Source: Micromonospora sp. ATCC 39149 | GTDB taxonomy: Bacteria > Actinomycetota > Actinomycetes > Mycobacteriales > Micromonosporaceae | Reading direction: 5' to 3' | Assembly: GCF_000158815.1 (NCBI RefSeq) | Contig: NZ_GG657738.1 | Location: forward strand, 3,342,872 to 3,406,871 | DNA length: 64,000 nucleotides | Shown: piece after piece, positions 1-8,065 of the stretch | How the letters are laid out: each line of letters opens with the position of its first letter | Position numbering within the stretch: position 1 is the first letter of the stretch | Program-made: the position numbers and the translations under genes | Notes under the pieces: model-generated | The model's input: the letters and a program-made list of their open reading frames with translations, nothing else | What the model was told of the DNA's origin: nothing | Database searches by the model: none

Positions 1-1027
1 CCGCGCCGCGCTGGACGATGCCGAGGCCGCGCATCCGGTCGCTGGCCCGTGCCCGGACGCCGCCGGCCGGGCCGCCAGGGGCGGATTCGGGCGGGCGGCT
101 GCGGAACCGCCATTGCAGCCGGTACCGGGCGTTGAGCGGCGGGTCCTCGGTGGCCCAGTCGAAGACGGCCCGATCGGCCCGGTCGTGCCGGACGACCGGG
201 CGGCGCAGCGGCCCCTCCTCCGCCGAGAGCGAGGTCTCCAACCCCCAGACCAGGGGGTCCAGCTCCGCGGGGAGGTCCAGCCGCACCTCCAGGTGCCGGG
301 TGGGCAGGCGTACGGCGCGCTGGAACCAGGGGCCCCACTTCTCCCGGCCGACCCGGTACGCGTACTCGATGGTGACCCGGTCGCCGGGGTAGAGCGGGAA
401 CCGGCCCTCGTCGTTCTCGAAGAGCAGCCAGATCTCCTTGAACGCGTCCCGGTCGTGCTTGGCCCGCCAGTGCATCGGCTCGGGCTGCCCACCGTCGTCC
501 CGGTACGCCCGCAGGTGCAGCTCGGCGAAGGTGAGCGGGTGATCCCGGTGGTGCCGGTTCGACCGGCCCGGGTCGTTGGGGTACCGGTCGACGGCGACCC
601 GGACGAGGTAGCGGGTGACCGGTTCGGTGCCGGCGTTGTAGAGCTCCCGGCGGATGACGCAGTGGTAGGCGTCGCCGGTGTAGGTGAGGACCGCCCGTTC
701 GCGCTCCACGATGAGCCCGGTCCCGGGGGGCATCCACTGGCCGGGGGCGGGGTGGTCCCGCAGGGGGGTGGCGGAGCGGCCGTGCCGCAGTTCGTCGTAC
801 TCCCGGAAGCGCTGCCAGATCGTGCCGCTGGCCTCCAGGACGGCCTCCGCCCGGCGGGCGAAGTCCTCGGTCGGCCGGTGCCGGCGCCCCTCGACGTGGC
901 TGACGTAGGACGGGTCGAAGCCCATCAGCGTGGCCAACTGCTTCTTGGACAGGCCCCGCTCGGTCCGGTACCGGGCGAGTTCGACCGCGAACGACTCGGC
1001 GGCCCGCTCGATGGGAGAGGTCGTCAT
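1..1027 (-). CDS. XRE-family transcriptional regulator, 3' end cut by the window edge
   Basis: The protein starts MTTSPIERAAESF at an ATG at 1025-1027 and stays open to the window edge (342 codons visible, no stop). Residues about 13-66 form a Cro/C1-type helix-turn-helix (GLSKKQLATLMGFDPSYVSH). The rest is a roughly 280-residue soluble domain rich in aromatic and charged residues, without membrane segments. It is probably a ligand- or partner-sensing domain that I cannot name. A perfect 7-bp inverted repeat lies 30-48 bases upstream of the start and could be an autoregulatory operator. The assignment as a DNA-binding regulator is firm; the target is unknown. Confidence 0.8.
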   Translation of the reverse strand, partial: MTTSPIERAAESFAVELARYRTERGLSKKQLATLMGFDPSYVSHVEGRRHRPTEDFARRAEAVLEASGTIWQRFREYDELRHGRSATPLRDHPAPGQWMPPGTGLIVERERAVLTYTGDAYHCVIRRELYNAGTEPVTRYLVRVAVDRYPNDPGRSNRHHRDHPLTFAELHLRAYRDDGGQPEPMHWRAKHDRDAFKEIWLLFENDEGRFPLYPGDRVTIEYAYRVGREKWGPWFQRAVRLPTRHLEVRLDLPAELDPLVWGLETSLSAEEGPLRRPVVRHDRADRAVFDWATEDPPLNARYRLQWRFRSRPPESAPGGPAGGVRARASDRMRGLGIVQRGA

Positions 1028-1056
1028 CAGCTTCCTCAACGCCGGGGAGTATTAGT

Positions 1057-1075
1057 TTCACGTTCAGTACGTGAA
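1057..1075. promoter_or_regulatory. Inverted repeat, probable operator of the XRE gene
   Basis: TTCACGT-5 nt-ACGTGAA is a perfect 7-bp inverted repeat in an AT-richer patch just upstream of the XRE start at 1027. Its size and position fit a dimeric helix-turn-helix binding site. The repeat is seen directly; its function is inferred. Confidence 0.5.
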
Positions 1076-1287
1076 CGCGCACAGAAATGGCACATTGCCG
1101 ACATTTACCTTGACAACTCGTCCATAAACGTCAATAATTTCGCGACCCGACACCCGAGCCGCGCGTTTCCGCAGTCCTCGACCGGGTAGTACGCGGCGCG
1201 GCCGCCTATCGACCCGCGGGCCGCCGGAGTGATCGGAGCCTCCCGACCGCAGCCAGGCGAAGCTCCCCCCTTACTCAGAGGCAGCAG

Positions 1288-1306
1288 TTAGGCTAGCCTT
1301 AGCTCA
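1288..1306 (+). promoter_or_regulatory. IdeR/DtxR-type iron box upstream of the FhuF-like gene
   Basis: TTAGGCTAGCCTTAGCTCA matches 15 of 19 positions of the remembered IdeR/DtxR consensus TTAGGTTAGGCTAACCTAA. It ends 46 bases before the GTG start at 1353, a position suited to iron-dependent repression. The encoded iron-sulphur protein fits this control. Confidence 0.65.
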
Positions 1307-1352
1307 CCGGTTCGAGGTTCCGGTGGGAAGACCAGGGGCGGGGGGAGATCGG

Positions 1353-2147
1353 GTGACTGCGGTGATGCCCACGCGGGAGGCCGCCACGCCGCTCGCCCCG
1401 GTGACCGCCACCCTGCGCGCCATGTTCGGCACCGACGACGTGCCCGGCCTCGCACCGGGCCTGCTGGTGACCGACGACCGGTGCGGCTGGGCCCCGGCCA
1501 CCACCCTCGTCGACGGCACCCGGCTGCCCGAGCTGCTGTCCGCCGCCGCGCTGCGCTGGGGCGGCACCCCGCACGCCTGCGCCGCCCTGGCCTGGAAGTC
1601 GTACAGCTACTGGGCCGCCCTGCCGGCCGTCCTCGGTTGGGCGGCGGCCCGCCGGGTCCCGCTGCTCGACCCCGCCGACGTGCTGATCCACTTCGAGGAC
1701 CACCGTCCGCTGGTCACCCTCGGGTTGCGCCGGTCGACCACCGTCGCGGTGCTGCCCAGCGACCCGCTGGCCCTGGCCGGGTTTCCCGAGACAAGGGTCG
1801 TCGCCGACGAGGCCGCGCTGCTGGCCGCGCTCCGCGCCTCGCTGCTCGACGCCCACCTCGCCCCGCTGGTCGCCGCAATCCAGTCCGAGGTCCGCATCGG
1901 CACCCGTACGCTGCTCGGCTCGGTCGCCTCTGGCATCGCGCACGGCGTCCTGCGGGCGGCCGACGCGCTGCCCGGCCCCGCGGCCCGGCACGTGGAGACG
2001 CTGCTCGGCGCGCTCGGCCTGAGCGACCTGGTCGAGCTGGTGCCCGGTCCGACCGGCGAGCCGACGGTCCAGCGCCGCACCTGCTGCCTGGCCTTCACGC
2101 TGCCCCGGCCGAAGGTCTGCCAGGGCTGCTGTCTCCGCGCCGCCTGA
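1353..2147 (+). CDS. FhuF-like (2Fe-2S) siderophore-iron reductase
   Basis: This 264-residue cytosolic protein has the C-terminal FhuF signature C-C-x10-C-x2-C (C244, C245, C256, C259, followed by C260), which binds a [2Fe-2S] cluster. FhuF-type proteins reduce ferric siderophores after uptake and release Fe2+. The length is normal for the family. The GTG at 1353 was chosen because a G-rich Shine-Dalgarno stretch (1340-1348) precedes it; a GTG at 1323 in the same frame has none. The gene stands alone behind an iron box, so it should be induced under iron starvation. No transporter or siderophore synthesis gene is adjacent. Confidence 0.8.
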   Translation: MTAVMPTREAATPLAPVTATLRAMFGTDDVPGLAPGLLVTDDRCGWAPATTLVDGTRLPELLSAAALRWGGTPHACAALAWKSYSYWAALPAVLGWAAARRVPLLDPADVLIHFEDHRPLVTLGLRRSTTVAVLPSDPLALAGFPETRVVADEAALLAALRASLLDAHLAPLVAAIQSEVRIGTRTLLGSVASGIAHGVLRAADALPGPAARHVETLLGALGLSDLVELVPGPTGEPTVQRRTCCLAFTLPRPKVCQGCCLRAA

Positions 2148-2266
2148 CCGGCCGGGCACCCCACCGCCGCCCGCCAGCACCGCCGCGGGCCCACGTCCCT
2201 CGGGCCCACCACGCCACGCAGCCCCGGCTCGGGCCTCCGCCCGGCCGGGCCGTTTGCGGCCCCGGC

Positions 2267-4072
2267 TCAGCCCGTCAACGGACGGACATCCCACACCCAG
2301 GCCCCGCCGGTGTACGTCGGACGGATGCCGGTCAGCTCGGTCATGCCTCGGCGCAGCGCGTCGGCATGCTCGTGCGGGCCGAGCACCACCACCCCCGCCC
2401 GCCAGTAGCGCAGGTCTTTCACGGCGTTCACCCGGGCCAGCGGGGTGACCCGGGGCACCTGCCCAGTGCGCCGGATAACGATGAAGAAGCTGCTGGTGGG
2501 GCGGGGCGGGGCGGTGAACAGGGCGATCCGCCCCTCCGGCGCCCGGGGGCGGGTGTCCGGCCCGAGGAAGTAGCCGCGCGCCAGCGGCAGATCCAGCCCG
2601 GTGGCCGCCGACCAGCGCAGCGGGTCGGGATAGTCGGTGTCGGGCAGCGGCAGGGCCACCACGCTGCGCCCGCCGGCCACGTACGGACGCCAGGCGCCGG
2701 AGCTGACGAACGCGGGCACGGGATCGAGGCGAACCGACGGCAGCGGGGTGGGGAACGCGGGGAGCAGGGCCATGGTCAGCACGGTGGCGGTGGCGAAGCG
2801 GATCTGCGGCCGGGCGGCGGGGTACTCCCTGGCGAGCCGGCGGGCGTGATCCGCGCCAAGCGCGAGCAGCACCCCGACGATCGGTACGGTCGCCAGCGCC
2901 CACCGGGTCGGCACCACGGAGTGCAGGATCGGCAGGTTCTCCAGCGCGGCCCAGGGGCCGGCGATCCCGGTGGCCCGGCCCTCGAACTGGATCTCGCGGC
3001 CCAGCGAGAGCACGGCGAAGAGCAGGCCGAGCACCGCGAGGCCGAGCACCGCCGGGCTGCGCCGCAGCCACCACACGACCGCGCCCACCAGCACCACCAG
3101 CGGCCAGCCGAAGAAGCCGTTCTCCTCGGTGGGGTTCTTCACCAGCTTGAGGTTGGCTTTCGGATCTCCCGCGATCGACTCGCGGGCGAACGCGGTGAAC
3201 GCGGCCAGGTCGGTGCGGTAGCCGCGGATCAGCCGGGACAGCCCCTCGTACGCGCCGGGGCCAAAGAACTGCACGTAGAGCGGGTACGCCAGGGCCAGGC
3301 CGGCGAGGAGGGCGGCGACCGCGAGACCGGCGAGGAACGGTCGGGCCTGCCGGCGCAGGTCGGCCCGGCCCAGGGCCAGCGCGCCGACCACCACGCCGAG
3401 CCCGATCGCGGTCATCAGCAGGATCTCCAGGTTGATGAACGCCTGCCAGACGATCACCAGGCCGAGCAGTACGCCGTTGCGCAGCCACCGGCCCCCGTCC
3501 GCCAGACGCAGGGTGCGCCAGACGACCAGCGGCACCACGAACTGGCTGACGATGTTGGGGTGGGCGTTGGCGTGCGAGACCATCGCGGGCGCGAAGGCGC
3601 AGAATCCGGCCCCGAGCCAGGCCGGTCCCCGGGATCCGATCAGCGCCCGGGAGAGCACGAGATACCAGGCGGTCCCGGTGGCGATCATGCCGCCGGTGAG
3701 AAAGACCAGGAATGCGGTACGCGGCCCGAACAGGACGGTGATAGGCGCCATTGGCAGCGAAATGGACAATACGGATGTGTTGGCCATCAGATTGACGCCG
3801 TCCGGCACGTTCATTCGGTCCGAGCCGAACGGGTAGGCGAAATCGGTCACCACCCGCGCGCCGTGCGCCATCATCCATTCGAAGAGCGCCTGATCCGACC
3901 GGTTGTCCCGGACGCCGTGCCCCGGGTTCACCCAGAACCGGACGGTCACCCAGAGGGCGATCAGCGCGAAGCTGAGCATGGCGGCGACGTCGACCCACCA
4001 CCCCCGCCGGGCCGCCTCGGCATCGCCCCGCCCAGCCTCGCCACCGGGATGGCCCGGTTGAGGAGTAGTCAT
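2267..4072 (-). CDS. Large polytopic membrane protein, GT-C/YfhO-like
   Basis: This protein of about 601 residues has a short cytosolic N-terminus, roughly ten to twelve hydrophobic segments and a final soluble domain of about 150 residues. A conserved-looking loop after the first segment (NRSDQALFEWMMAHGARV) resembles the first extracytoplasmic loop of GT-C-fold glycosyltransferases, where an acidic residue is catalytic. It probably transfers a sugar from a polyprenyl-phosphate donor outside the membrane, but donor and acceptor cannot be read. The start at 4072 (MTTPQPGH) is preferred over 4114, which would overlap the divergent upstream region. A methyltransferase is divergently transcribed 211 bases away. 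Confidence 0.6.
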   Translation of the reverse strand: MTTPQPGHPGGEAGRGDAEAARRGWWVDVAAMLSFALIALWVTVRFWVNPGHGVRDNRSDQALFEWMMAHGARVVTDFAYPFGSDRMNVPDGVNLMANTSVLSISLPMAPITVLFGPRTAFLVFLTGGMIATGTAWYLVLSRALIGSRGPAWLGAGFCAFAPAMVSHANAHPNIVSQFVVPLVVWRTLRLADGGRWLRNGVLLGLVIVWQAFINLEILLMTAIGLGVVVGALALGRADLRRQARPFLAGLAVAALLAGLALAYPLYVQFFGPGAYEGLSRLIRGYRTDLAAFTAFARESIAGDPKANLKLVKNPTEENGFFGWPLVVLVGAVVWWLRRSPAVLGLAVLGLLFAVLSLGREIQFEGRATGIAGPWAALENLPILHSVVPTRWALATVPIVGVLLALGADHARRLAREYPAARPQIRFATATVLTMALLPAFPTPLPSVRLDPVPAFVSSGAWRPYVAGGRSVVALPLPDTDYPDPLRWSAATGLDLPLARGYFLGPDTRPRAPEGRIALFTAPPRPTSSFFIVIRRTGQVPRVTPLARVNAVKDLRYWRAGVVVLGPHEHADALRRGMTELTGIRPTYTGGAWVWDVRPLTG

Positions 4073-4283
4073 AACAATTCGTAGAGTAGTCAGGGTATGG
4101 CACTGACGTGACATGTTTCGGGGGACTGGCGTACTATGTGCCGGGTTCGCCGACCGCCGATCTCGTGCCCACCCCCGACCACAATTCGGCCACCACGGTG
4201 CCCCGATTTCCCCGCCGTCCGCCTCGGATGGTTCACTCTGTCGGTCCCGGGGCAGGTCGAGTCACACCGTGAGGAATCGACGC

Positions 4284-4994
4284 ATGGCAGATATCACTGG
4301 GGATCAGCGAGTCCAGTCCGAGGTCCTCGAAGGGCTCGCGACGGCGGTCAACCACCGCAGGTGGTTCGTCGAACTGGCCATCCCACACCTCGGCGACAAC
4401 CCCATCGAGATCGGCAGCGGACTGGGCGACTATGCCCTGGAGTGGTCGGCGCACCTCCCCCGCTTCACGGCCACCGAGGCCGACCCGGATCGGCTGGTCG
4501 CGCTGAAGGAGCGCCTCGCCGAGCAGCCCGCCATCGAGGTACGGCAGATGCTGCTGCCGCACTCCGAGCGCGGCGACTACAGCGCCGCCGTCTCGTACAA
4601 CGTGCTGGAGCACATCGAGGACCACGTGGGCGCGCTGCGCAGCATGCGCGACCTGGTCCGGCCGGGCGGGAACGTGATCATCATCGTGCCGGCGTTCCAG
4701 TTCGCGATGAGCCCGGCGGACATCGCCACCGGCCACGTCCGCCGGTACACGAAGAAGACCCTGGCCGCCGCGATGACCGAGGCCGGGATGACCGTGGAGA
4801 AGATCCACTACGCGAACGCGCTCGGCCTGATCGGCTACTTCATGGCGACCAAGGTATTCCGGCTGATGCCGAAGGAGGGCCCGATGGTCAAGGTCTACGA
4901 CACCCTGGTCCTCCCCGCCACCAAGGCCGCCGAACAACTGGTCCGTCCCCCCTTCGGCCAGTCCGTCTTCGCCGTAGCCCGAGTCCCCGCCTGA
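4284..4994 (+). CDS. Class I SAM-dependent methyltransferase
   Basis: This is a 236-residue protein. The SAM-binding motif I is IEIGSGLGDYALEW (residues about 38-51), an acidic end of strand 2 follows (TEADPDR), and SYNVLEHIEDH is the post-motif typical of UbiE/Methyltransf_11 enzymes. The long upstream open frame from 4113 was rejected because GAGGAA lies just before the ATG at 4284. The substrate is unknown. Its divergent pairing with a membrane glycosyltransferase-like gene hints at a polyprenyl-linked or glycan substrate, but that is inference. Confidence 0.8.
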   Translation: MADITGDQRVQSEVLEGLATAVNHRRWFVELAIPHLGDNPIEIGSGLGDYALEWSAHLPRFTATEADPDRLVALKERLAEQPAIEVRQMLLPHSERGDYSAAVSYNVLEHIEDHVGALRSMRDLVRPGGNVIIIVPAFQFAMSPADIATGHVRRYTKKTLAAAMTEAGMTVEKIHYANALGLIGYFMATKVFRLMPKEGPMVKVYDTLVLPATKAAEQLVRPPFGQSVFAVARVPA

Positions 4995-5015
4995 CCCCCT
5001 CCCCCTCCCCCTCCC

Positions 5016-5091
5016 TTCGCGATCTTGCACTTGCGGCCCCCGCTGAGCCGGCAAAGGCGTGAACAACGGGCCGTAAGTACAAGATCGCGGA
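5016..5091. terminator. Long inverted repeat between convergent genes
   Basis: The left arm at 5018-5039 (starting CGCGATCTTGCACTT) and the right arm at 5068-5089 pair at 20 of 22 positions around a 28-base loop. The repeat lies between the methyltransferase stop and the stop of the convergent PEBP gene, so it probably ends transcription in both directions. Confidence 0.6.
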
Positions 5092-5106
5092 AGTGGTGGG
5101 ACGGGG

Positions 5107-5640
5107 TCAGCCCCTGACCTGGTACGTGGGGCGGATGACCGCGCGGGCCAGGGTGTGGAAGGCCAGGTTGAAACCGACGTACGCGCAGCTCGCGCCCGGA
5201 CCGACTCCGAGGCGCTCGACGTCGACGGCGTGCACGGCGAAGACGTACCGGTGGGGGCGGTCACCGGCCGGCGGGGCGGCCCCACCGAACCCGGTGTCGC
5301 CGTAGTCGTTGCGGACGCTGAACGCGCCGCCGAGGTCGGCCTCCTTGACGCCCTGGGGCAGCTCCGTCACCGAGGCGGGCACGTCGACCAGCACCCAGTG
5401 CCAGAAGCCGCTGCCGGTCGGCGCGTCCGGGTCGAAGCAGGTGACCACGAAACTCTTCGTCTCGGCGGGGAAGTCCGACCAGGCGAGTTGGGGCGAGACG
5501 TTCTCGCCGCCGACGCTGCCGTGGGCGTACCGGGCGTCCATCGGCTCGCCATTGTGCACGTCGTCACTGGTCAGAGTGAACGAAGCAACGGTGGGCAGCA
5601 GCTCGTACGGGTCCGGGGCGATCGGTCGTTCCAGGGACAT
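5107..5640 (-). CDS. YbhB/YbcL-type phosphatidylethanolamine-binding (Raf-kinase-inhibitor-like) protein
   Basis: This 177-residue soluble protein of the PEBP family carries the two ligand-site signatures: [17 protein letters not shown] near the middle and a later [11 protein letters not shown] segment. There is no signal peptide, so it is cytosolic. The start at 5640 ([13 protein letters not shown]) was chosen for its Shine-Dalgarno GGAAGGA 8 bases upstream. The cellular role of bacterial YbhB-like proteins is poorly defined. The gene is monocistronic and convergent with the methyltransferase. Confidence 0.85.
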   Translation of the reverse strand: MSLERPIAPDPYELLPTVASFTLTSDDVHNGEPMDARYAHGSVGGENVSPQLAWSDFPAETKSFVVTCFDPDAPTGSGFWHWVLVDVPASVTELPQGVKEADLGGAFSVRNDYGDTGFGGAAPPAGDRPHRYVFAVHAVDVERLGVGPGASCAYVGFNLAFHTLARAVIRPTYQVRG

Positions 5641-5734
5641 CCGGGTGGTCCTTCCGGTTGGCGCGGTTCTTCTGCGCCTCCTTCTTACCCCGACCCGCAC
5701 GGTCAATCGACCACCACCGGCCATGCTGCCGAAC

Positions 5735-5757
5735 GTGGCAGAGGTTGTGGGATTCGA
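5735..5757 (-). repeat. att-like copy of the tRNA-Ser 3' end
   Basis: Read on the minus strand, these 23 bases match the 3' end of the tRNA-Ser at 10117-10206 (T-loop half, T-stem, acceptor stem, CCA plus one base) at 21 of 23 positions, in the same orientation. Directly repeated tRNA 3' ends are the hallmark of integrated islands. The other copy is at 10116-10138. Confidence 0.55.
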
Positions 5758-6131
5758 TAGCCAGGACTGCGAGGCTGCGACTGCTGCGGCCCGCGTTGCT
5801 GCTCAAGCACCGCCGCGCCTCCCTGCCTTGCAAGGATCAAGACTGCGTACCGGCGTCGGTCACCGACGCTGCCCTGCTCGCCGCGTCGGTTCACGTCGGC
5901 ACCGGACTGTGTCCGTCGACCGGCCTGGCTGTACAGCGAAGCCTCGGTAGACCCGCGGATCGAGAGTGCTCTCTTCGGATCCGACTGCGCCGGACAGACC
6001 TCGGCCTCACCTGCTAGCTCGGTGTGCCGGTGGCCGCTTGTCTTGCAGGCGGTTGGGGCGGGCGGGGGTCGGCTCATGGTCAGCCCCTGGGGCCGGGCCG
6101 CGCATCCACGAACGCGGGGGACCGCCTGGGT

Positions 6132-6178
6132 GGTTCAGCCAACTGAACCCACACCCCTATGCAGAGTTCTTCATAGGG
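6132..6178. promoter_or_regulatory. Two inverted repeats before the PadR gene
   Basis: GGTTCAG-4 nt-CTGAACC (6132-6149) and CCCTATG-10 nt-CATAGGG (6155-6178) are both perfect 7-bp inverted repeats. The second ends 16 bases before the PadR start and resembles the ATG...CAT spacing of PadR operators. Autoregulation is likely but inferred. Confidence 0.5.
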
Positions 6179-6194
6179 CCTACGCTGACGCACT

Positions 6195-6509
6195 ATGCCG
6201 AACCTCCGGATGACAATGCCGCGCCTACTGGTGTTAGAGGCGTTCCTTGATGAACCCGAGTGCGAGCGATACGGTCTCGAACTCGCGCACGGTGCCGGGC
6301 TTGAGCCGGGCACGATCTATCCGATCCTCGTGGCGTTCGAGGCCGCTGGCTGGCTCACGAGTCGGGCGGAGGAGGTGGACGTCCACGCCGAGGGTCGCCC
6401 GCGGCGGCGGTATTACCGCCTCACCGCAGAGGGTGTGGCCGCCGGTCGTGCCGCCATAGCCGTTCGGAAGCAACGCACGCAGCCGGGCGCCCGGAGGCTT
6501 GCGTGGTGA
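6195..6509 (+). CDS. PadR-family transcriptional regulator
   Basis: This 104-residue winged-helix protein starts MPNLRMTMPRLLVLEAFLDEP and contains the family's GLEPGTIYPILVAFEAAGWL recognition region and a wing with GRPRRRYYRLTAEG. It belongs to the short PadR-s2 class. It overlaps the downstream membrane-protein gene by 4 bases (GTGA), a standard arrangement in which the PadR protein represses a coupled membrane protein or transporter. Confidence 0.9.
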   Translation: MPNLRMTMPRLLVLEAFLDEPECERYGLELAHGAGLEPGTIYPILVAFEAAGWLTSRAEEVDVHAEGRPRRRYYRLTAEGVAAGRAAIAVRKQRTQPGARRLAW

Positions 6510-7375
6510 GCCCAGACCGAGCAGGTGAGCCTGCTCAGCAACACAAACTGACCCGTGCCGAGCGCGCTGCCGTCGCGGCGCTGTGCCACCTTCTGCCATC
6601 TGGCTTTCGGAGCCGGCAGCGTGACGAGTGGACGGCTGACCTACTGAGCTTTGCAAGCGGTGCGGTCACCCGCTGGCGGTATCTGGTCAGTGCAGCCTGG
6701 ACGCTGCCCGCACTGCGCCACGCTGCACGTCGCGGTGGCTTCGCCGACCTGTCAACCGTCGCGCCGGTGCCGGGCGCACTCACGTCGACGGCCCACCTGT
6801 TTCTCCTTGGGCTGGGTTGGCCGGTTCTTTCCTGGCTGATCATGGTGCCTCTTACCTACGTGGCGGCGGATGTTCCCGGTCGCATCGACCGGACCGGGGC
6901 GCTGGTGGACCCGAAGGCACTGTGGCCGACGAACGGACTTTTCGTCGTTCTGCTTCCCTTGGAGGTCCTGCTGCGCCTGGGCGCCTGGGCTGCGATCCTC
7001 GGCGGCCCCCTCCTGCTGGGTGCGTTCGGCGCTTCAGGGCTGGTGCTTGCCGTCGCGCGGTGTCGTCGCAGCGGTAGGTCCCGGCTCGTTATCGCCGCAG
7101 TTGGGCTGGTCTGCCTCGCCCTGGCAGCCGTGGCCGGCCTCGTCGCCGGCCTCGCTTGGTCCTACGGTGCCGTCCACCCCGACGCATTCGGCCTCGACAG
7201 TGGGCGCACGGTCGCCGTGCTGGGTACTGCGGCCGGAATCCTCGCCCTCGCCGGCCGACGCCTTGAGACGCGTACCCGAAGCGCGCTCGCGGTGCTCAGC
7301 ATCCTCGCGGTCACCGTGCCCATCGTTCATGGCACGACTACCGGCGCCGAAATGCTCACTTGGTACCTCGACTAG
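6506..7375 (+). CDS. Membrane protein coupled to PadR
   Basis: This is a 289-residue protein. A soluble N-terminal region of about 90 residues (LLPSGFRSRQRDEWTADLL resembles the short helical domain found in PadR-partner proteins) is followed by about five transmembrane segments. The start at 6506 overlaps the PadR stop by 4 bases, so translation is coupled; a GTG at 6503 is equally possible. The function is unknown. By analogy with PadR/HAAS-type pairs it may sense membrane state and feed back on the regulator. Confidence 0.6.
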   Translation: MSPDRAGEPAQQHKLTRAERAAVAALCHLLPSGFRSRQRDEWTADLLSFASGAVTRWRYLVSAAWTLPALRHAARRGGFADLSTVAPVPGALTSTAHLFLLGLGWPVLSWLIMVPLTYVAADVPGRIDRTGALVDPKALWPTNGLFVVLLPLEVLLRLGAWAAILGGPLLLGAFGASGLVLAVARCRRSGRSRLVIAAVGLVCLALAAVAGLVAGLAWSYGAVHPDAFGLDSGRTVAVLGTAAGILALAGRRLETRTRSALAVLSILAVTVPIVHGTTTGAEMLTWYLD

Positions 7376-8065
7376 CCCATGGAAATGCCGGGCACAGCGC
7401 GCATGTGCTGCTCAGGGTCCACGCTCGCGCATCGACGGACAGGTCGATGCCGCCCGGAGCCGTTGCGCTCCGACCGCCGGGCTTGGCGGTCGGAGCTGCT
7501 TGAGCTGCCGCCAGATGTCACGCCCGCTCGCCACCAACTGCGCTACGTCGAGAACGATCAGGCCACCCCGCGCGCCGCCCGGTCGTCACCGTTGGGCCGC
7601 CCGATCAGGAAAGTGTCGCGAGAGGATCTCAACGACGCGGCCATGCGGCGCGATGCTCTTGCCAGCGACCGTGGAGCGCCGTATGTTACCGATCACATCA
7701 ACGGAGCACCGGTATTCAAAACCGGCCTTCGGTCAGCTCATCCGACCAAAGGCGGCACGCTGAAGCTGGGCTGTACCTGAAGCCGTATCTGGGGTACCGG
7801 GCTGCACCGCTTCCGCTCCCGACCGCCAGACAGCACGACGCGCGCCGCTCCGGAGACGCGCCCGTCACAGGTCCTCGAGCCGTACCACATCTTGCCACCG
7901 CCCCCACCCGCTTAGCAGCAGCTCCAGCGCAGCCGACAGGCAGGACACCACGTTCCCCCGTCACGTCCTGACAGCTTGCCGGACACCCAGGCGGATGCCG
8001 CTTGCGTCGCCCGCCCCCACAAGTGAATGCACTGACCGCTGATCCGTCCCGACCGTGAGGTAACC
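7376..8065. other. Stretch without a convincing gene
   Basis: One open frame (7379-7780 plus, 133 codons) has no Shine-Dalgarno sequence, no known motif and an Arg/Ser-rich N-terminal half. Its C-terminal half has more normal codon use and could be a remnant. A tRNA-like fragment overlaps its end at 7683-7758 on the minus strand. The last 280 bases before the GH43 start show no clear promoter. Confidence 0.4.
7683..7758 (-). pseudogene. tRNA-Ser-like 5' fragment
   Basis: On the minus strand a perfect D-stem (GGTC-9 nt-GACC, 7747-7731) is followed by GAAGG. After it comes a perfect 5-bp anticodon stem with a 7-base loop TTTGAAT (7725-7709), placing UGA (serine) at the anticodon. A hairpin ATGT-ACAT at 7698-7683 could be a variable arm. 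No T-arm or matching 3' acceptor strand follows. This is a relic or a coincidence, not a working tRNA. Confidence 0.3.

Larger units (their letters stand above)
5641..6194. other. Gene-poor stretch with att-like sequence and PadR operators
   Basis: No open frame here looks coding. The longest candidates (for example 5703-6077 minus) have no family motif, no ribosome binding site and poor codon structure. It contains the 23-bp tRNA-Ser-like segment at 5735-5757 and two inverted repeats just before the PadR gene. The base composition is visibly less GC-skewed than the flanks, consistent with acquired DNA. Confidence 0.5.

Noticed and set aside
1299..4103. Long minus-strand open frame of 934 codons, and similar long antisense frames opposite many genes
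   Set aside because: High-GC DNA keeps shadow frames open. These products are Arg/Pro/Gly-rich without domains, and better supported genes occupy the same DNA.
5703..6077. 124-codon minus-strand open frame before the PadR gene
   Set aside because: It crosses the att-like repeat, has no Shine-Dalgarno sequence and shows no recognisable motif.
7379..7780. 133-codon open frame in the possible island
   Set aside because: No ribosome binding site, no motif, odd composition in the first half and overlap with a tRNA-like fragment; not listed as a gene.
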